The position numbers and the translations under genes are program-made. This document shows, piece by piece, positions 18,559 through 28,900 of a stretch of DNA of 64,000 bases. The notes under the pieces were generated by a model. The model was given only the letters and a program-made list of their open reading frames with translations. It had not been told where the DNA came from and did not search any database. This DNA is from Bacillus velezensis. Its GTDB lineage: Bacteria; Bacillota; Bacilli; Bacillales; Bacillaceae. Numbering within the stretch: position 1 is the first letter of the stretch; the number at the start of each line of letters is the position of its first letter. The stretch is taken from contig NZ_LLZC01000012.1 in assembly GCF_001461825.1 (NCBI RefSeq), positions 124,001-188,000 on the forward strand, given 5' to 3'.

Positions 18559-19931
18559 AGAAGCTTTGGGGAGGCCGTTTTCAAAAAACACCGGAAAAGT
18601 GGGTCGATGAGTTCGGCGCATCCATCACATTCGACCAAAACTTAGTCAAAGAGGATATTACAGGGTCTCTCGCTCATGCGGCAATGCTGAAAAAATGCGG
18701 CATTCTGACGGAAGAAGAAGAAGGCGCCATCCGACAGGGGCTGCAGATCCTCCTGCAAAAAGCAGAGGAAGGGACGCTTGAATTCTCTGTTGATTATGAA
18801 GATATCCATTTGAATATTGAAAAAATGCTGATCGAAGAAATCGGACCGCTAGGCGGCAAGCTCCATACCGGCAGAAGCCGGAATGACCAGGTGGCGACCG
18901 ACATGCATTTGTATTTGAAAGATCATGTCTCACATATCATCGTACTGATTGAACAGTTCCAAAAAGCGCTGATCGAAAAAGCGGAGGCCAATGTCGAGAC
19001 CATTCTGCCGGGGTACACCCATTTACAGCGGGCTCAGCCGATTTCTTTCGCCCACCATCTGCTTGCTTATTTTTGGATGCTTGAACGGGATAAAGAGCGT
19101 TTTCGCGATGCTATGAAGCGGATTAACATATCGCCGCTCGGATGCGGGGCGCTTGCCGGAACTACGTTTCCGATAGACCGTAACTATTCGGCGGATCTGC
19201 TCGGTTTTGACTCCATTTATGAGAACAGTCTTGACGGAGTCAGTGACAGAGATTTTATTCTCGAGTTTTTAAGCGGCAGCAGCATGCTGATGATGCACCT
19301 TTCACGTTTATCAGAAGAAATCATTCTATGGTGCTCGCAGGAATTCAGATTCATTGAACTGGATGATACGTATGCGACGGGAAGCAGCATGATGCCGCAG
19401 AAGAAAAACCCCGACATGGCGGAGCTGATCCGCGGTAAAACCGGACGCGTATACGGTGATATGATGGGGCTTTTCACGATTATGAAAGGGCTCCCGCTCG
19501 CTTACAACAAAGACCTGCAGGAAGATAAAGAAGGCATGTTTGACACGGTGAAAACCGTTGAAGGAAGCCTTCAGATTTTCACGGGCATGATTGAAACGAT
19601 GAAAGTAAACAAAGACATCATGAAACAAGCGACAAAACAAGATTTTTCAAACGCGACGGAACTTGCCGATTATTTAGCTAAAAAAGGCATGCCGTTCAGA
19701 GAAGCGCATGAAGTGGTCGGCAAGCTTGTGTACAGCTGCATTGAAAAAGGAATCTATTTAAGTGATATGGCATTTGAAGAATTCCTTCAAGCCAGCAGTC
19801 TTTTTGAAGAAGACATCTATACCGTGCTCGATCCGCATCATGCGGTTGAAAAAAGAATGAGCGCCGGCGGAACGGGTTTTCAGCAGGTAGAACAGGCGCT
19901 CGTAAAAGCAAAAGCCTGCGCAGGCATTTAA
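18555..19931 (+). CDS. argH: Argininosuccinate lyase
   Basis: The 458-residue fumarase/aspartase-superfamily enzyme splits argininosuccinate into arginine and fumarate, completing arginine synthesis after ArgG. Conserved blocks are [34 protein letters not shown] and the superfamily signature [12 protein letters not shown]. The ATG at 18555 overlaps the argG stop codon by four bases. Length is within a few residues of B. subtilis ArgH. Confidence 0.97.
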   Translation: MKKLWGGRFQKTPEKWVDEFGASITFDQNLVKEDITGSLAHAAMLKKCGILTEEEEGAIRQGLQILLQKAEEGTLEFSVDYEDIHLNIEKMLIEEIGPLGGKLHTGRSRNDQVATDMHLYLKDHVSHIIVLIEQFQKALIEKAEANVETILPGYTHLQRAQPISFAHHLLAYFWMLERDKERFRDAMKRINISPLGCGALAGTTFPIDRNYSADLLGFDSIYENSLDGVSDRDFILEFLSGSSMLMMHLSRLSEEIILWCSQEFRFIELDDTYATGSSMMPQKKNPDMAELIRGKTGRVYGDMMGLFTIMKGLPLAYNKDLQEDKEGMFDTVKTVEGSLQIFTGMIETMKVNKDIMKQATKQDFSNATELADYLAKKGMPFREAHEVVGKLVYSCIEKGIYLSDMAFEEFLQASSLFEEDIYTVLDPHHAVEKRMSAGGTGFQQVEQALVKAKACAGI

Positions 19932-20004
19932 TTTGCTGAAATTTCCTTCATATTTTCCCGTTATATCAGACACCCTACATCTATAAAGATGGGAGGTAGA
20001 AGGA

Positions 20005-20133
20005 ATGCGCAAAGAACAAGACCGTTACATCTATGATGAAAAAGAAAGTGAAGAAACGGCCAGGCTCATCTCAGAGGCATACGAAAGCGGTTATGTCGGC
20101 ATGGAGGAAGCCTCTGCTCCTTCAGAAAATTAA
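20005..20133 (+). CDS. ytzD: Small conserved protein of unknown function
   Basis: A 42-residue open frame encodes a hydrophilic, acidic peptide starting MRKEQDRYIYDEKESEE with no membrane segment or Cys. A strong GGGAGGTAGAAGGA ribosome site precedes the ATG, and a terminator begins at its stop codon, so the unit looks like a real small gene. A gene of this size and place is annotated as ytzD in B. subtilis, as far as I recall. Function is unknown; the charged helix suggests an adaptor or DNA/protein-bound factor, but nothing more can be said. Confidence 0.7.
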   Translation: MRKEQDRYIYDEKESEETARLISEAYESGYVGMEEASAPSEN

Positions 20134-20159
20134 GCTGTCTGTAAAGACGGCTTTTTTTT
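20132..20159 (+). terminator. Terminator after ytzD
   Basis: AAGCTGTCT-GTAA-AGACGGCTT (one G-T pair) followed by eight T residues. Confidence 0.85.
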
Positions 20160-20270
20160 CGTGCGGACGAAGTGCAAAAAAGTGATATTGCCGTTTGTTT
20201 ATAGTAAAGTAGAGGGAGAAACGTCTTGATTTTATTGAAGCGGCAACGTTGCCTGGGGAGGGTATTCAAT

Positions 20271-21038
20271 GTGCGACATGCTCTAATCACTGCCGGTACA
20301 AAGGGATTGGGCCGAAAAGTGACTGAAATGCTTCTGGAAAAAGGCTTTTCTGTCACAGTGAATTACAGACAAGACGAAGAAGCGGTCGCCTGTCTGAAGT
20401 CGGATTATCCCGGGTGCCATGACAGATTGCAATTCGTTAAGGGCGATGTAACCCGGAAAGAAGATCTCATGCGGATCGCCGATGCAGCCCTTCAGCGGTT
20501 TGGAAGGATTGACATACTGATTAACAATGCCGGGCCGTACATATTTGAGCGCAAAAAGCTAGCCGATTACTCCGATGACGAATGGTATGACATGCTTGAA
20601 GGGAATTTAAGCGCCGTTTTCCATCTGTTTAAAGCGGTTATCCCGGTCATGAGACAGCAGCGGTTCGGCCGGATTATTACATACGGTTTTCAAGGAGCGG
20701 ACCATGCCCCCGGCTGGCTTCACCGTTCCGCTTTCGGAGCGGCTAAAGTCGGATTGGCTTCGTTAACGAAAACCATTGCGATTGAAGAAGCCGAATCAGG
20801 CATTACGGCCAATATGGTCTGCCCGGGTGATATTGTAGGAGATATGAAAGAAGCGTCTATAGAGGAAGCAAGACGGAAAATCGGCAAAGAAAAGACGCCG
20901 ATCGGCAGGTCCGGAACCGGAGAGGACATTGCGAGAATCATCGCCTTTTTATGTGAGGAAGATTCCGATCTTGTAACCGGAACGGTCATTGAAGCAACAG
21001 GCGGGCTGAATGTGATTAACAGGCATCAATCCCTGTAA
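20271..21038 (+). CDS. ytkK: Short-chain dehydrogenase/reductase
   Basis: The 255-residue classical SDR has the N-terminal cofactor loop ITAGTKGLGR (in place of the common TGxxxGxG), NNAGPY near residue 90, and an active-site region where the Ser-Tyr-Lys pattern is altered: around ITYGFQGAD and HRSAFGAAKVG a Phe or Ser stands where Tyr is expected, while the Lys is kept. GTG at 20271 follows GGGGAGGG; the frame is open further upstream without a ribosome site. Annotated relatives are called 3-oxoacyl-ACP reductase-like. The catalytic activity is uncertain because of the changed Tyr. Confidence 0.82.
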   Translation: MRHALITAGTKGLGRKVTEMLLEKGFSVTVNYRQDEEAVACLKSDYPGCHDRLQFVKGDVTRKEDLMRIADAALQRFGRIDILINNAGPYIFERKKLADYSDDEWYDMLEGNLSAVFHLFKAVIPVMRQQRFGRIITYGFQGADHAPGWLHRSAFGAAKVGLASLTKTIAIEEAESGITANMVCPGDIVGDMKEASIEEARRKIGKEKTPIGRSGTGEDIARIIAFLCEEDSDLVTGTVIEATGGLNVINRHQSL

Positions 21039-21098
21039 GTTTTTTCGTTTGTCAAAAAGGGAACTTGATAAATATTAATTTTTTATGAGGTGAAAACG

Positions 21099-21785
21099 AT
21101 GAAAGTGACTTATCACGGACATTCTGTCATTCAAGTGGAAACGAGAACCCATAACATTATTTTTGATCCGTTTCTGACCGGAAACAGTCTGACAAATTTG
21201 AAACCGGAAGAAGTGAAAGCGGATGTCATCCTGCTTACTCACGGACACAATGACCATGTCGGAGATACAGAGCAGATCGCTAAACAAAACGATGCGCTCG
21301 TCATTGCGCCGAACGAGCTGGCCGTTTATCTCGGCTTTAAAGGTTTAAACGTCCACCCGATGCATATCGGCGGGGCGCGCCAATTTGATTTCGGCAAAGT
21401 GAAACTGACACAGGCATTCCACGGATCGGCGGTCACTGATGAAGAAAACAAAACCATTACGTACACGGGGATGCCTGCCGGGATTTTATTGACGATTGAC
21501 GGCAAAACGATTTTCCACGCCGGAGACACGGCGCTGTTCTCAGATATGAAACTGATCGGGGAACTGAATCACATTGACCTGGCGTTTCTGCCGATCGGTG
21601 ATAACTTCACCATGGGCCCTGAAGACGCGAAACTCGCGGCTGAATGGCTGAGAGCGAAACAGGTCGTTCCCGTCCATTACAATACATTTCCTGTCATTGA
21701 ACAGGACCCTGACGCTTTCGCCGAAAGTCTGCCCGGAGGCGTCGGCAAAGTCATGGCGGTCGGCGAGACCATTGAGCTTGCCTGA
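21099..21785 (+). CDS. ytkL: Metallo-beta-lactamase-fold hydrolase (UPF0173)
   Basis: The 228-residue metal-dependent hydrolase of the UPF0173 family begins [14 protein letters not shown] and carries the zinc motif [10 protein letters not shown], the distal [10 protein letters not shown] and VPVHYNT metal ligands. Substrate is not known. ATG at 21099 is preferred over a GTG three codons upstream because GAGGTG lies seven bases before it. It lies 60 bases after ytkK and ends with a strong terminator. Confidence 0.88.
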   Translation: MKVTYHGHSVIQVETRTHNIIFDPFLTGNSLTNLKPEEVKADVILLTHGHNDHVGDTEQIAKQNDALVIAPNELAVYLGFKGLNVHPMHIGGARQFDFGKVKLTQAFHGSAVTDEENKTITYTGMPAGILLTIDGKTIFHAGDTALFSDMKLIGELNHIDLAFLPIGDNFTMGPEDAKLAAEWLRAKQVVPVHYNTFPVIEQDPDAFAESLPGGVGKVMAVGETIELA

Positions 21786-21796
21786 CATATGTGTCA

Positions 21797-21832
21797 AAGA
21801 CCTTCTGAATCAAGCATTCAGAAGGTCTTTTT
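21797..21832 (+). terminator. Terminator of ytkL
   Basis: AAAGACCTTCTGAAT-CAAGC-ATTCAGAAGGTCTTT: a perfect 15-bp stem followed by TTT. Confidence 0.92.
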
Positions 21833-21923
21833 GTGATGCCGCCTTTTTTCGGGCGTCTCATTGCGAATGAATCCCCCGTACCCTTATAATAAAAGCAGAA
21901 GACTGTCCTTAGAGGTGAAACGC

Positions 21924-23240
21924 TTGGCAACAAAGCATGAACAAATCCTATCATACATAGATTCGCTTCCTGTCGGTGAAAAAATTTCGGTCAGAAGAAT
22001 TGCGAAAGAAATGAAAGTCAGTGAAGGAACGGCTTACAGAGCCATTAAGGAAGCCGAAAACAAAGGATTCGTTTCCACTATTGAACGTGTGGGGACCATC
22101 CGGATTGAACAGAAGAAAAAAGAAAATATTGAAAAGCTGACATACGCCGAGGTCGTCAATGTGATAGACGGCCAGGTGCTCGGCGGAAAAGCCGGTCTGC
22201 ATAAAACGTTGAATAAGTTTGTGATCGGCGCGATGGAGCTTGACGCGATGATGCGTTATACGGCGGCGGGGAACCTGTTAATCGTCGGGAACCGAATCAA
22301 CGCCCACCGCCAGGCGCTTGAAGCGGGCGCGGCTGTTTTGGTAACGGGAGGGTTTAATACCGACGACAGCATTATCGAGCTGGCTGATATGCTTGAGCTT
22401 CCGATTCTCTCCACGAGCTACGATACCTTTACGGTAGCCGCGATGATCAACCGGGCGATCTATGATCAGCTCATAAAAAAAGAGATTGTGCTCGTGGAAG
22501 ACATTTTGACGCCCGCAGATCGGACAGTGACGCTGTCTCCTAAGGATAAGCTGGAGAAATGGTACGAAAAGAACTATGAAACCGGACACGGCCGCTTCCC
22601 GGTTATCGATCAGCAGATGAAAATCCACGGAATCCTCACATCGAAAGATATCGCGGGGCATGACCGGTCAGTTCCGATTGAAAAAGTAATGACCAAAAAC
22701 CCTGTCACGGTGATCGGGAAAACATCTGTCGCCTCAGCGGCTCAAATGATGGTTTGGGAAGGAATTGAAGTGCTTCCGGTGACAGACGGGCATCACAAAC
22801 TGATCGGAATGATCAGCCGCCAGGATGTCTTAAAAGCGCTTCAAATGGTTCAAAAGCAGCCTCAGGTCGGTGAAAAGCTGGATGATATTGTTTCAAGGGG
22901 ATTTAAAGAAGAGGAAGATGACAAAACGCCGGCCGTTTATCAATATGAAGTCACGCCGCAAATGACCAATCAGCTCGGCACGATTTCTTACGGGGTGTTT
23001 ACGACGATTTTAACCCAGGCCGCCAGCCGATTTTTACGCTCCCGCAAACGCGGCGAGCTGGTCATTGAAAGCATTACGATTTTCTTCTTGAAGCCCGTAC
23101 AGATGGAGTCGGTCATTGAAGTGAAACCGCGCATTTTAGAGGCGGGCCGGAAATTCGGGAAAATGGAAGTGGAAGTGTCAAGCCAAAGCGGCATCGTCTC
23201 AAAAGCGATGCTCATGGTGCAGCTGATGGAGAGAAGTTAA
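21924..23240 (+). CDS. ytoI: CBS-domain transcriptional regulator with DRTGG and hotdog domains
   Basis: The 438-residue multidomain protein has an N-terminal winged-helix-like HTH (EKISVRRIAKEMKVSEGTAYRAIKEAE region, about 15-60), a DRTGG domain (about 70-185), two CBS repeats (about 195-310; VMTKNPVTVIG and ISRQDVLKA mark them), and a C-terminal thioesterase-like hotdog domain (about 325-438). CBS pairs usually bind adenosine nucleotides and hotdog domains acyl-CoA, so it may sense energy or acyl-CoA status; the targets are unknown. TTG at 21924 is chosen because AGAGGTGAAACGC precedes it and the B. subtilis protein starts at the same MATKHEQ. Confidence 0.85.
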   Translation: MATKHEQILSYIDSLPVGEKISVRRIAKEMKVSEGTAYRAIKEAENKGFVSTIERVGTIRIEQKKKENIEKLTYAEVVNVIDGQVLGGKAGLHKTLNKFVIGAMELDAMMRYTAAGNLLIVGNRINAHRQALEAGAAVLVTGGFNTDDSIIELADMLELPILSTSYDTFTVAAMINRAIYDQLIKKEIVLVEDILTPADRTVTLSPKDKLEKWYEKNYETGHGRFPVIDQQMKIHGILTSKDIAGHDRSVPIEKVMTKNPVTVIGKTSVASAAQMMVWEGIEVLPVTDGHHKLIGMISRQDVLKALQMVQKQPQVGEKLDDIVSRGFKEEEDDKTPAVYQYEVTPQMTNQLGTISYGVFTTILTQAASRFLRSRKRGELVIESITIFFLKPVQMESVIEVKPRILEAGRKFGKMEVEVSSQSGIVSKAMLMVQLMERS

Positions 23241-23262
23241 GGGACGCACCCGGGTCCCTTTG
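23238..23262. terminator. Possible bidirectional terminator ytoI/ytpI
   Basis: AAGGGACG ... GTCCCTT lies between the two convergent stop codons. The stem is short and T-runs are weak. Confidence 0.4.
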
Positions 23263-23268
23263 CATTCA

Positions 23269-23571
23269 TTATGCGTGGTCCCTCTCCGCTTCCTTTGCAT
23301 GGATGGGCTCATAATGCTTATAGGCTCTATACCCGGCCCATGCGCTGCCTGCTCCGATTAAAATGAAGACGCCGCCGATGACCAGGGTCAGGACGGAGTG
23401 AAACAGAATCATTTGGTTTACTCCGTACAAAAGCACCAGCGCACCTAATGCCATACTTGATTTAGCCGAAAAACATTCCTTCTCCAGCGCCCGTTTCGTC
23501 TGGATTCCTTTTACTTTGTAATACACGTAAAAGCAGGCAGAAAGCCCGATGAGAAAAACAAAAACCAGCAT
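23269..23571 (-). CDS. ytpI: Small membrane protein YtpI
   Basis: The 100-residue protein has three predicted transmembrane segments (about residues 1-17, 40-57 and 60-82) and a His/Glu-rich cytoplasmic tail. ATG at 23571 follows GGAGG nine bases upstream on the minus strand. It is convergent with ytoI and divergent from nrnA, as in B. subtilis. Function is unknown. Confidence 0.8.
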   Translation of the reverse strand: MLVFVFLIGLSACFYVYYKVKGIQTKRALEKECFSAKSSMALGALVLLYGVNQMILFHSVLTLVIGGVFILIGAGSAWAGYRAYKHYEPIHAKEAERDHA

Positions 23572-23687
23572 AAATGAAATCCTCCATTATATGAGTTTGC
23601 AAAACCGTTTATACCGTTACTGAAAGATTTTCCTTTTCCATGGATAAAGAGTATGATTAAATGAATAAAAACGAAAAGGAGAAAACG

Positions 23688-24629
23688 ATGAAATCCGAAC
23701 TGATCAGAACCATATCATTATATGACACCATTATCTTACATAGACATGTGAGGCCTGACCCGGACGCCTACGGTTCACAGTGCGGCCTTACGGAAATCCT
23801 GCGGGAAACGTATCCCGAAAAAAATATTTTTGCCGTCGGACAGCCTGAGCCGTCCCTGTCTTTTTTATATTCCCTCGATGAGGTGGATGACGAAACCTAT
23901 AAAGATGCTCTTGTCATCGTGTGCGACACCGCAAACCAAGGCAGGGTCGACGATCAGCGCTACCATTCCGGCGCGAAGCTCATGAAAATAGACCACCATC
24001 CAAATGAAGATCCGTATGGCGATCTGTTATGGGTCGATACGAATGCAAGCTCCGTAAGCGAAATGATCTATGAGCTGTACCTGGAAGGAAAGCAGCACGG
24101 CTGGAAACTGAATACGAAAGCAGCTGAGCTGATCTACGCGGGTATCGTCGGTGATACGGGGCGCTTCTTATTCCCGAACACCACAAAAAAGACATTAAAA
24201 TACGCGGGAGAGCTCATTGAGTTCCCATTTTCATCGTCAGAGCTGTTCAATCAATTGTATGAAACAAAATTAAATGTGGTGAAGCTTAACGGCTTTATTT
24301 ATCAAAATGTGTCACTGTCTGAAAACGGCGTCGCTTCCGTTTTCATTAAAAAAGACATTTTGGAGACATATGGAACCACCGCTTCTGAAGCGTCGCAGCT
24401 TGTCGGAACACTCGGAAATATTTCGGGTATCCGCGCTTGGGTGTTTTTCGTAGAAGAAGACGATCAAATCAGAGTCCGGTTCCGTTCAAAAGGTCCGGTC
24501 ATCAACGGAATTGCCCGGAAATACAATGGCGGCGGACATCCGCTTGCGGCCGGCGCATCCATCTTCAGCTGGGATGAAACCGATCAGATTCTTGCTGATC
24601 TGGAAGAGATATGTAACGAACACAAGTAG
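23688..24629 (+). CDS. nrnA: Oligoribonuclease / pAp phosphatase NrnA
   Basis: The 313-residue DHH-DHHA1 phosphoesterase degrades 2-5-mer oligoribonucleotides and dephosphorylates 3'-phosphoadenosine-5'-phosphate. The metal centre motifs are HVRPDPDAYGS, VCDTAN, KIDHHPNED, and the DHHA1 substrate motif is GGGHPLAAGA near the C-terminus. ATG at 23688 follows AAAAGGAG and gives the B. subtilis length; an in-frame ATG at 23661 overlaps its spacer and lacks a site. Confidence 0.94.
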   Translation: MKSELIRTISLYDTIILHRHVRPDPDAYGSQCGLTEILRETYPEKNIFAVGQPEPSLSFLYSLDEVDDETYKDALVIVCDTANQGRVDDQRYHSGAKLMKIDHHPNEDPYGDLLWVDTNASSVSEMIYELYLEGKQHGWKLNTKAAELIYAGIVGDTGRFLFPNTTKKTLKYAGELIEFPFSSSELFNQLYETKLNVVKLNGFIYQNVSLSENGVASVFIKKDILETYGTTASEASQLVGTLGNISGIRAWVFFVEEDDQIRVRFRSKGPVINGIARKYNGGGHPLAAGASIFSWDETDQILADLEEICNEHK

Positions 24630-24647
24630 AGGGGAGACCCTCTTTCT
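24628..24647 (+). terminator. Terminator of nrnA
   Basis: AGAGGG-GAGA-CCCTCT followed by TTCTT, located at the nrnA stop codon and before convergent ytzJ. Confidence 0.65.
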
Positions 24648-24838
24648 TAGTGTTCATCTGTCACGGGGATGAACCAGCAGCCGAATTCAGTCAGGTCTTC
24701 GTAGACGCGGAGATTACAGATTTGGAGTTCTTTTTTTATGAGGGAAGCGAGTGTGTCTGTTTCTGCATATGCGGAATAGCCTTGTCTGATTCGGGCTGCA
24801 TGATCTTTTGCCAAGCGTCGTTCACTAAAAACCTCCAT
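24647..24838 (-). CDS. ytzJ: Small conserved protein, probably YtzJ
   Basis: The 63-residue soluble protein begins MEVFSERRLAKDHAAR and ends with CWFIPVTDEH. The ATG is preceded by GGGAGGAAGGG. It lies 105 bases downstream of ytrI on the same strand and convergent with nrnA. A gene of this size at this spot is called ytzJ in B. subtilis. No motif is recognised; association with sporulation genes ytrH-ytrI is by position only. Confidence 0.65.
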   Translation of the reverse strand: MEVFSERRLAKDHAARIRQGYSAYAETDTLASLIKKELQICNLRVYEDLTEFGCWFIPVTDEH

Positions 24839-24943
24839 TTTCCCTTCCTCCCTTCAGAATCATTGAAAATGTCTCATCTACAGTTTATAAAAAAGCGGAG
24901 AAAAAAGCGACAGATCTATGGAAAATTTTTAAAAATGACATAA

Positions 24944-25447
24944 TTACGTCGCAAAAGAAATATGAATTTCGACAGACAATCTCGTATAAATCGTCAGTTC
25001 CTTTACTTCAGCTTTAAATTCCTTCTCATTTATGGTGTATATTTTGTTTTCGATCGTCCGTTTTAAAAGCTCCTTTGTTTTATACACGCTTTCAATATCC
25101 TTTGTGATGACTTCAGAAATATTATCTTTCACTTGTTCCTCAAATTTCATCTTGTCAGGCTGGGCGATTCTGTATTTTTCCCCATTGATCAGCTTCACAT
25201 CAACACTTTGGATGAGCAGCCTTTGCTTATTATCCTCATTTAATTTATGAAGATCTTTCTGATAGATGGAGATTTGGTTTTTTAAATCCCGCGCGTGCTC
25301 CCGCTGCTTTTCAATTAACGTCACCTGTTCTTCCTGAAACGTTCCGTATGTAAACAGAAAGAACAGCCAGCTGACGATGGCTCCGCACATCATTCCCGCA
25401 AAAAAACGCTGCCATCCCGGTTTTTTATAATACTCGGGAATTCTCAT
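24944..25447 (-). CDS. ytrI: Sporulation membrane protein YtrI
   Basis: The 167-residue protein has a basic N-terminus (MRIPEYYKKPGWQRF), one transmembrane segment (about residues 17-37) and a long charged coiled-coil C-terminal part facing outside. In B. subtilis ytrH-ytrI is a sigma-E operon expressed in the mother cell and needed for efficient spore formation. The ATG at 25447 overlaps the ytrH stop (ATGA), so translation is coupled; the longer frame would extend deep into ytrH and is rejected. Confidence 0.9.
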   Translation of the reverse strand: MRIPEYYKKPGWQRFFAGMMCGAIVSWLFFLFTYGTFQEEQVTLIEKQREHARDLKNQISIYQKDLHKLNEDNKQRLLIQSVDVKLINGEKYRIAQPDKMKFEEQVKDNISEVITKDIESVYKTKELLKRTIENKIYTINEKEFKAEVKELTIYTRLSVEIHISFAT

Positions 25448-25785
25448 GATGACATATTCTCCTGGGTCAGCCATGAAATAATCAGCCAGCCGGTCTGCGC
25501 GCCGCCCATTGCTGAAATAATTAAAAGAAGCTGTTTGAAGATGTCGCGCGTGTTGCCTTCAAACAGCCCCCGCTCGAAACTGTATACCGCGTCAAATGTT
25601 CCCCCGATGGCCGCGACAAGCGCCCAGATCTTCAGCCTGTTCGCCAATTTTGTGATCGCCGTCAGCGGAGGCTCGCCTGATAAATAAGCTCCGAGGCCGC
25701 CGATCAGCGCGCCGCCGAGCAACACACCGAGGGCGATAAAATAACTGCTGATGAAATTCGCCATAAATCCGGCTTCCTGATCCAT
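25444..25785 (-). CDS. ytrH: Sporulation membrane protein YtrH
   Basis: The 113-residue membrane protein has about three hydrophobic segments (MANFISSYFIALGVLLGGAL, a central WALVAAIGG region, and a C-terminal LLLIISAMGG region) and a Gly-rich turn LIGGLGAYLSGEPP. It is the first gene of the ytrH-ytrI sigma-E type operon. ATG at 25785 follows GAGGTGG. I could not identify a convincing sigma-E promoter by eye. Confidence 0.88.
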   Translation of the reverse strand: MDQEAGFMANFISSYFIALGVLLGGALIGGLGAYLSGEPPLTAITKLANRLKIWALVAAIGGTFDAVYSFERGLFEGNTRDIFKQLLLIISAMGGAQTGWLIISWLTQENMSS

Positions 25786-25927
25786 ATATACACCACCTCA
25801 CTTTTCTATCATATTGAGCGAAACGGACAAGTATGATGATGAGTCAAAAAAGAACATTTGTTTCTTAAGAAAACCCGTCTTATAATGTAGAAAGGCAAAA
25901 TGAACGTATGGGAAAGGAGTGGCGGCA

Positions 25928-28900
25928 TTGTCTTTTGTTCACCTGCAAGTACATAGCGGCTACAGCCTGTTAAACAGCGCCGCTTCTGTAAAAGAGCTTG
26001 TTGCACAAGCGAAGGAACTCGGATATTCATCATTGGCGCTGACGGACGAAAATGTGATGTACGGCGCCATTGAGTTTTATAAAGCATGCAAATCAAACGG
26101 AATTAAGCCGATTATCGGTCTGACGGCTTCTATATACACGGACGATACGGAGCTTGAAGCACACCCGCTCATTCTTTTAGCAGAGACAAACACCGGATAT
26201 CAGAACCTGGTGAAAATCTCAAGTGCGCTGCAATCCATGGCAAAGGGCGGTATGAAGCGAAAATGGATGAAGAGCTATCATGAGGGGCTGATCGCCATTA
26301 CGCCCGGTGAAAACGGGTACATTGAAAGCCTGCTTCAAGCCGGGAAGTTTGAAGAAGCGGTCCGGGCTGCCGAAGGTTTCCGGGAGCTGTTCGGAGACGG
26401 CCGTTTTTATTTAGGGTACCAGCCGTTTAAAGGACATGAGACGTTATCAGAAGAGATTCTCCGCCTGTCAGCCGAAACGGAAATCGCTGTCTGCGCTGCG
26501 GGGGATGTCCGTTATATCAAGAAAGAAGATCAAGATGCGTACCGCTGTCTGTGCGCTATTAAAGCCGGAGAGAAATGGGAGGATCAGAGCGGGAATCTGC
26601 CGGACTTATACTTGAGGACGCCTGAAGAAATGGCAGAGTTTTACACGCGGCATCCGGAAGCGATTGAAGCAGCCGCGCGTATCGCCCGGCAATGCCGGGT
26701 CGATGTCAGCCTCGGACAGACACAGCTTCCGTCTTTTCCGGCGCCGGACGGCAAATCAGCCGATGACTATTTGGCGGAGATCTGTCATGAGGGGCTGCGC
26801 CTCCGTTTCGGGACTCCTGATGAGCGCGCTGTCCGCCGGCTTGAATATGAGCTGGACGTCATCAGGCGCATGAAATTCAGTGATTATTTTCTCATCGTAT
26901 GGGACTTTATGAAGTACGCGCATGAAAAGGGCATTGTGACAGGCCCGGGAAGGGGGTCCGCGGCAGGCTCGCTTGTCGCTTACTCCCTTTTCATTACCGA
27001 CGTGGATCCGCTTAAACATTCTCTGCTGTTTGAGAGGTTTCTTAATCCCGAGCGGATCAGCATGCCGGATATTGATATCGATTTCCCTGATACGAGAAGG
27101 GATGAGGTCATTCAGTATGTACAAAATAAGTACGGGGCCATGCACGTCGCCCAGATTATCACCTTCGGGACATTGGCCGCCAAGGCGGCGTTAAGGGATA
27201 CTGGGAGAGTGTTCGGAATCAGCCCGAAAGAAGCCGACCAGCTTGCCCGCCTGATTCCGTCAAAACCGGGAATGACGCTTGAGGAGGCGAGGCGGCAGTC
27301 CGCTCAGCTGAACAGGCGGCTGTCCGAATCCGCCGTTCTTCATAAAGTGTTTCAGATCGCAAGGAAAATTGAAGGTCTTCCGCGGCACACGTCAACACAC
27401 GCGGCGGGGGTCGTTCTCAGTAAAGAGCCGCTTTCTGAAGTTGTCCCTCTTCAAGAAGGGCATGACGGCGTGTATTTAACGCAGTATGCGATGGATCACT
27501 TGGAAGATCTCGGTCTTTTAAAAATGGACTTTTTAGGTTTGCGCAACCTGACGCTTATTGAATCCATTAAAATGATGATTGAAAAAGAGACGAATACGAA
27601 AATTGATTTTTCCGAGATTTCTTATCAGGATGAAAAAACGTTCTCGCTATTGTCAAACGGTGATACGACGGGTATTTTCCAGCTGGAATCATCAGGAATG
27701 AGAAACGTGCTGAAACGCCTGAAGCCGTCAAGACTGGAAGACATTGTCGCGGTTAACGCGCTTTACAGGCCGGGACCGATGGAAAATATTCCGTTATTTA
27801 TCGACCGGAAGCACGGGCGGGCGCGTGTGGAAGTGCCGCACGAGGACGTAAGAAATATTCTCAGTGACACTTACGGCGTCATCGTCTATCAAGAACAGAT
27901 AATGATGATCGCTTCGCGCATGGCAGGGTTTTCATTAGGTGAAGCGGATCTGCTCAGACGGGCTGTCAGCAAAAAGCAAAAGGACATTCTGGACAGAGAG
28001 CGAAGCCATTTTGTTGAAGGGTGCTTAAAAAAGGAGTATTCTGTAGTCACTGCAAACGAGGTCTACGATCTGATTGTAAAATTCGCTAACTACGGATTCA
28101 ACAGAAGCCATGCTGTCGCATACAGCATGATCGGCTATCAGCTCGCCTATTTAAAAGCCCATTATCCGTTATATTTTATGTGCGGGCTGTTGACGAGCGT
28201 CATCGGCAATGAGGACAAAATATCGCAATATCTGCATGAAGCGAAGGGGAGCGGGATTCAAGTCCTTCCGCCGTCAATAAACAAAAGCGGTTTTCCGTTT
28301 GCGCCGGAAAACGGAGCCGTCAGATACAGTTTGCGGGCCGTTAAAAACGTAGGCGTCTCGGCAGTGAAAGATATTTATAAAGCAAGAACACATAAACCGT
28401 TCGAGGATCTTTTCGATTTCTGCTTTCGCGTACCTGCAAAAAGCGTGAATCGGAAAACCATCGAAGCCCTTATATTTTCTGGCGCCATGGACGAATTCAA
28501 TCAAAATCGCGCAGCCTTGCTGGCCTCCGTTGATGTGGCTTTAGAGCACGCTGAACTTTTTCGTGCAGACGATGACCAAATGGGATTGTTTTTGGAAGAA
28601 TCGTTCTCCATTAAGCCAAAATATGTAGAGGCTGAGGAATTTCCGCTCGTGGACAAGCTTCGGTTCGAAAAAGAAGCTCTCGGTGTTTATTTCTCAAGCC
28701 ATCCTTTGTCTGCTTTCAGGGATCTCCTGAAAAAACGGGGGGCGCAAGCGATCACAGCAGCGCGGCAGATGCCGAAGGGGCAGCTGTCAATCGGCGCTTT
28801 GCTCGCGGGCATCAAAACGATTCGGACAAAGACAGGTCAGCATATGGCGTTTCTCACATTAAGCGATGAAACGGGAGAAATGGAAGCCGTCGTGTTTCCT

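Noticed and set aside
24650..24943. 97-codon plus-strand frame after nrnA
   Set aside because: It is antisense to ytzJ, which has the better ribosome site and composition.
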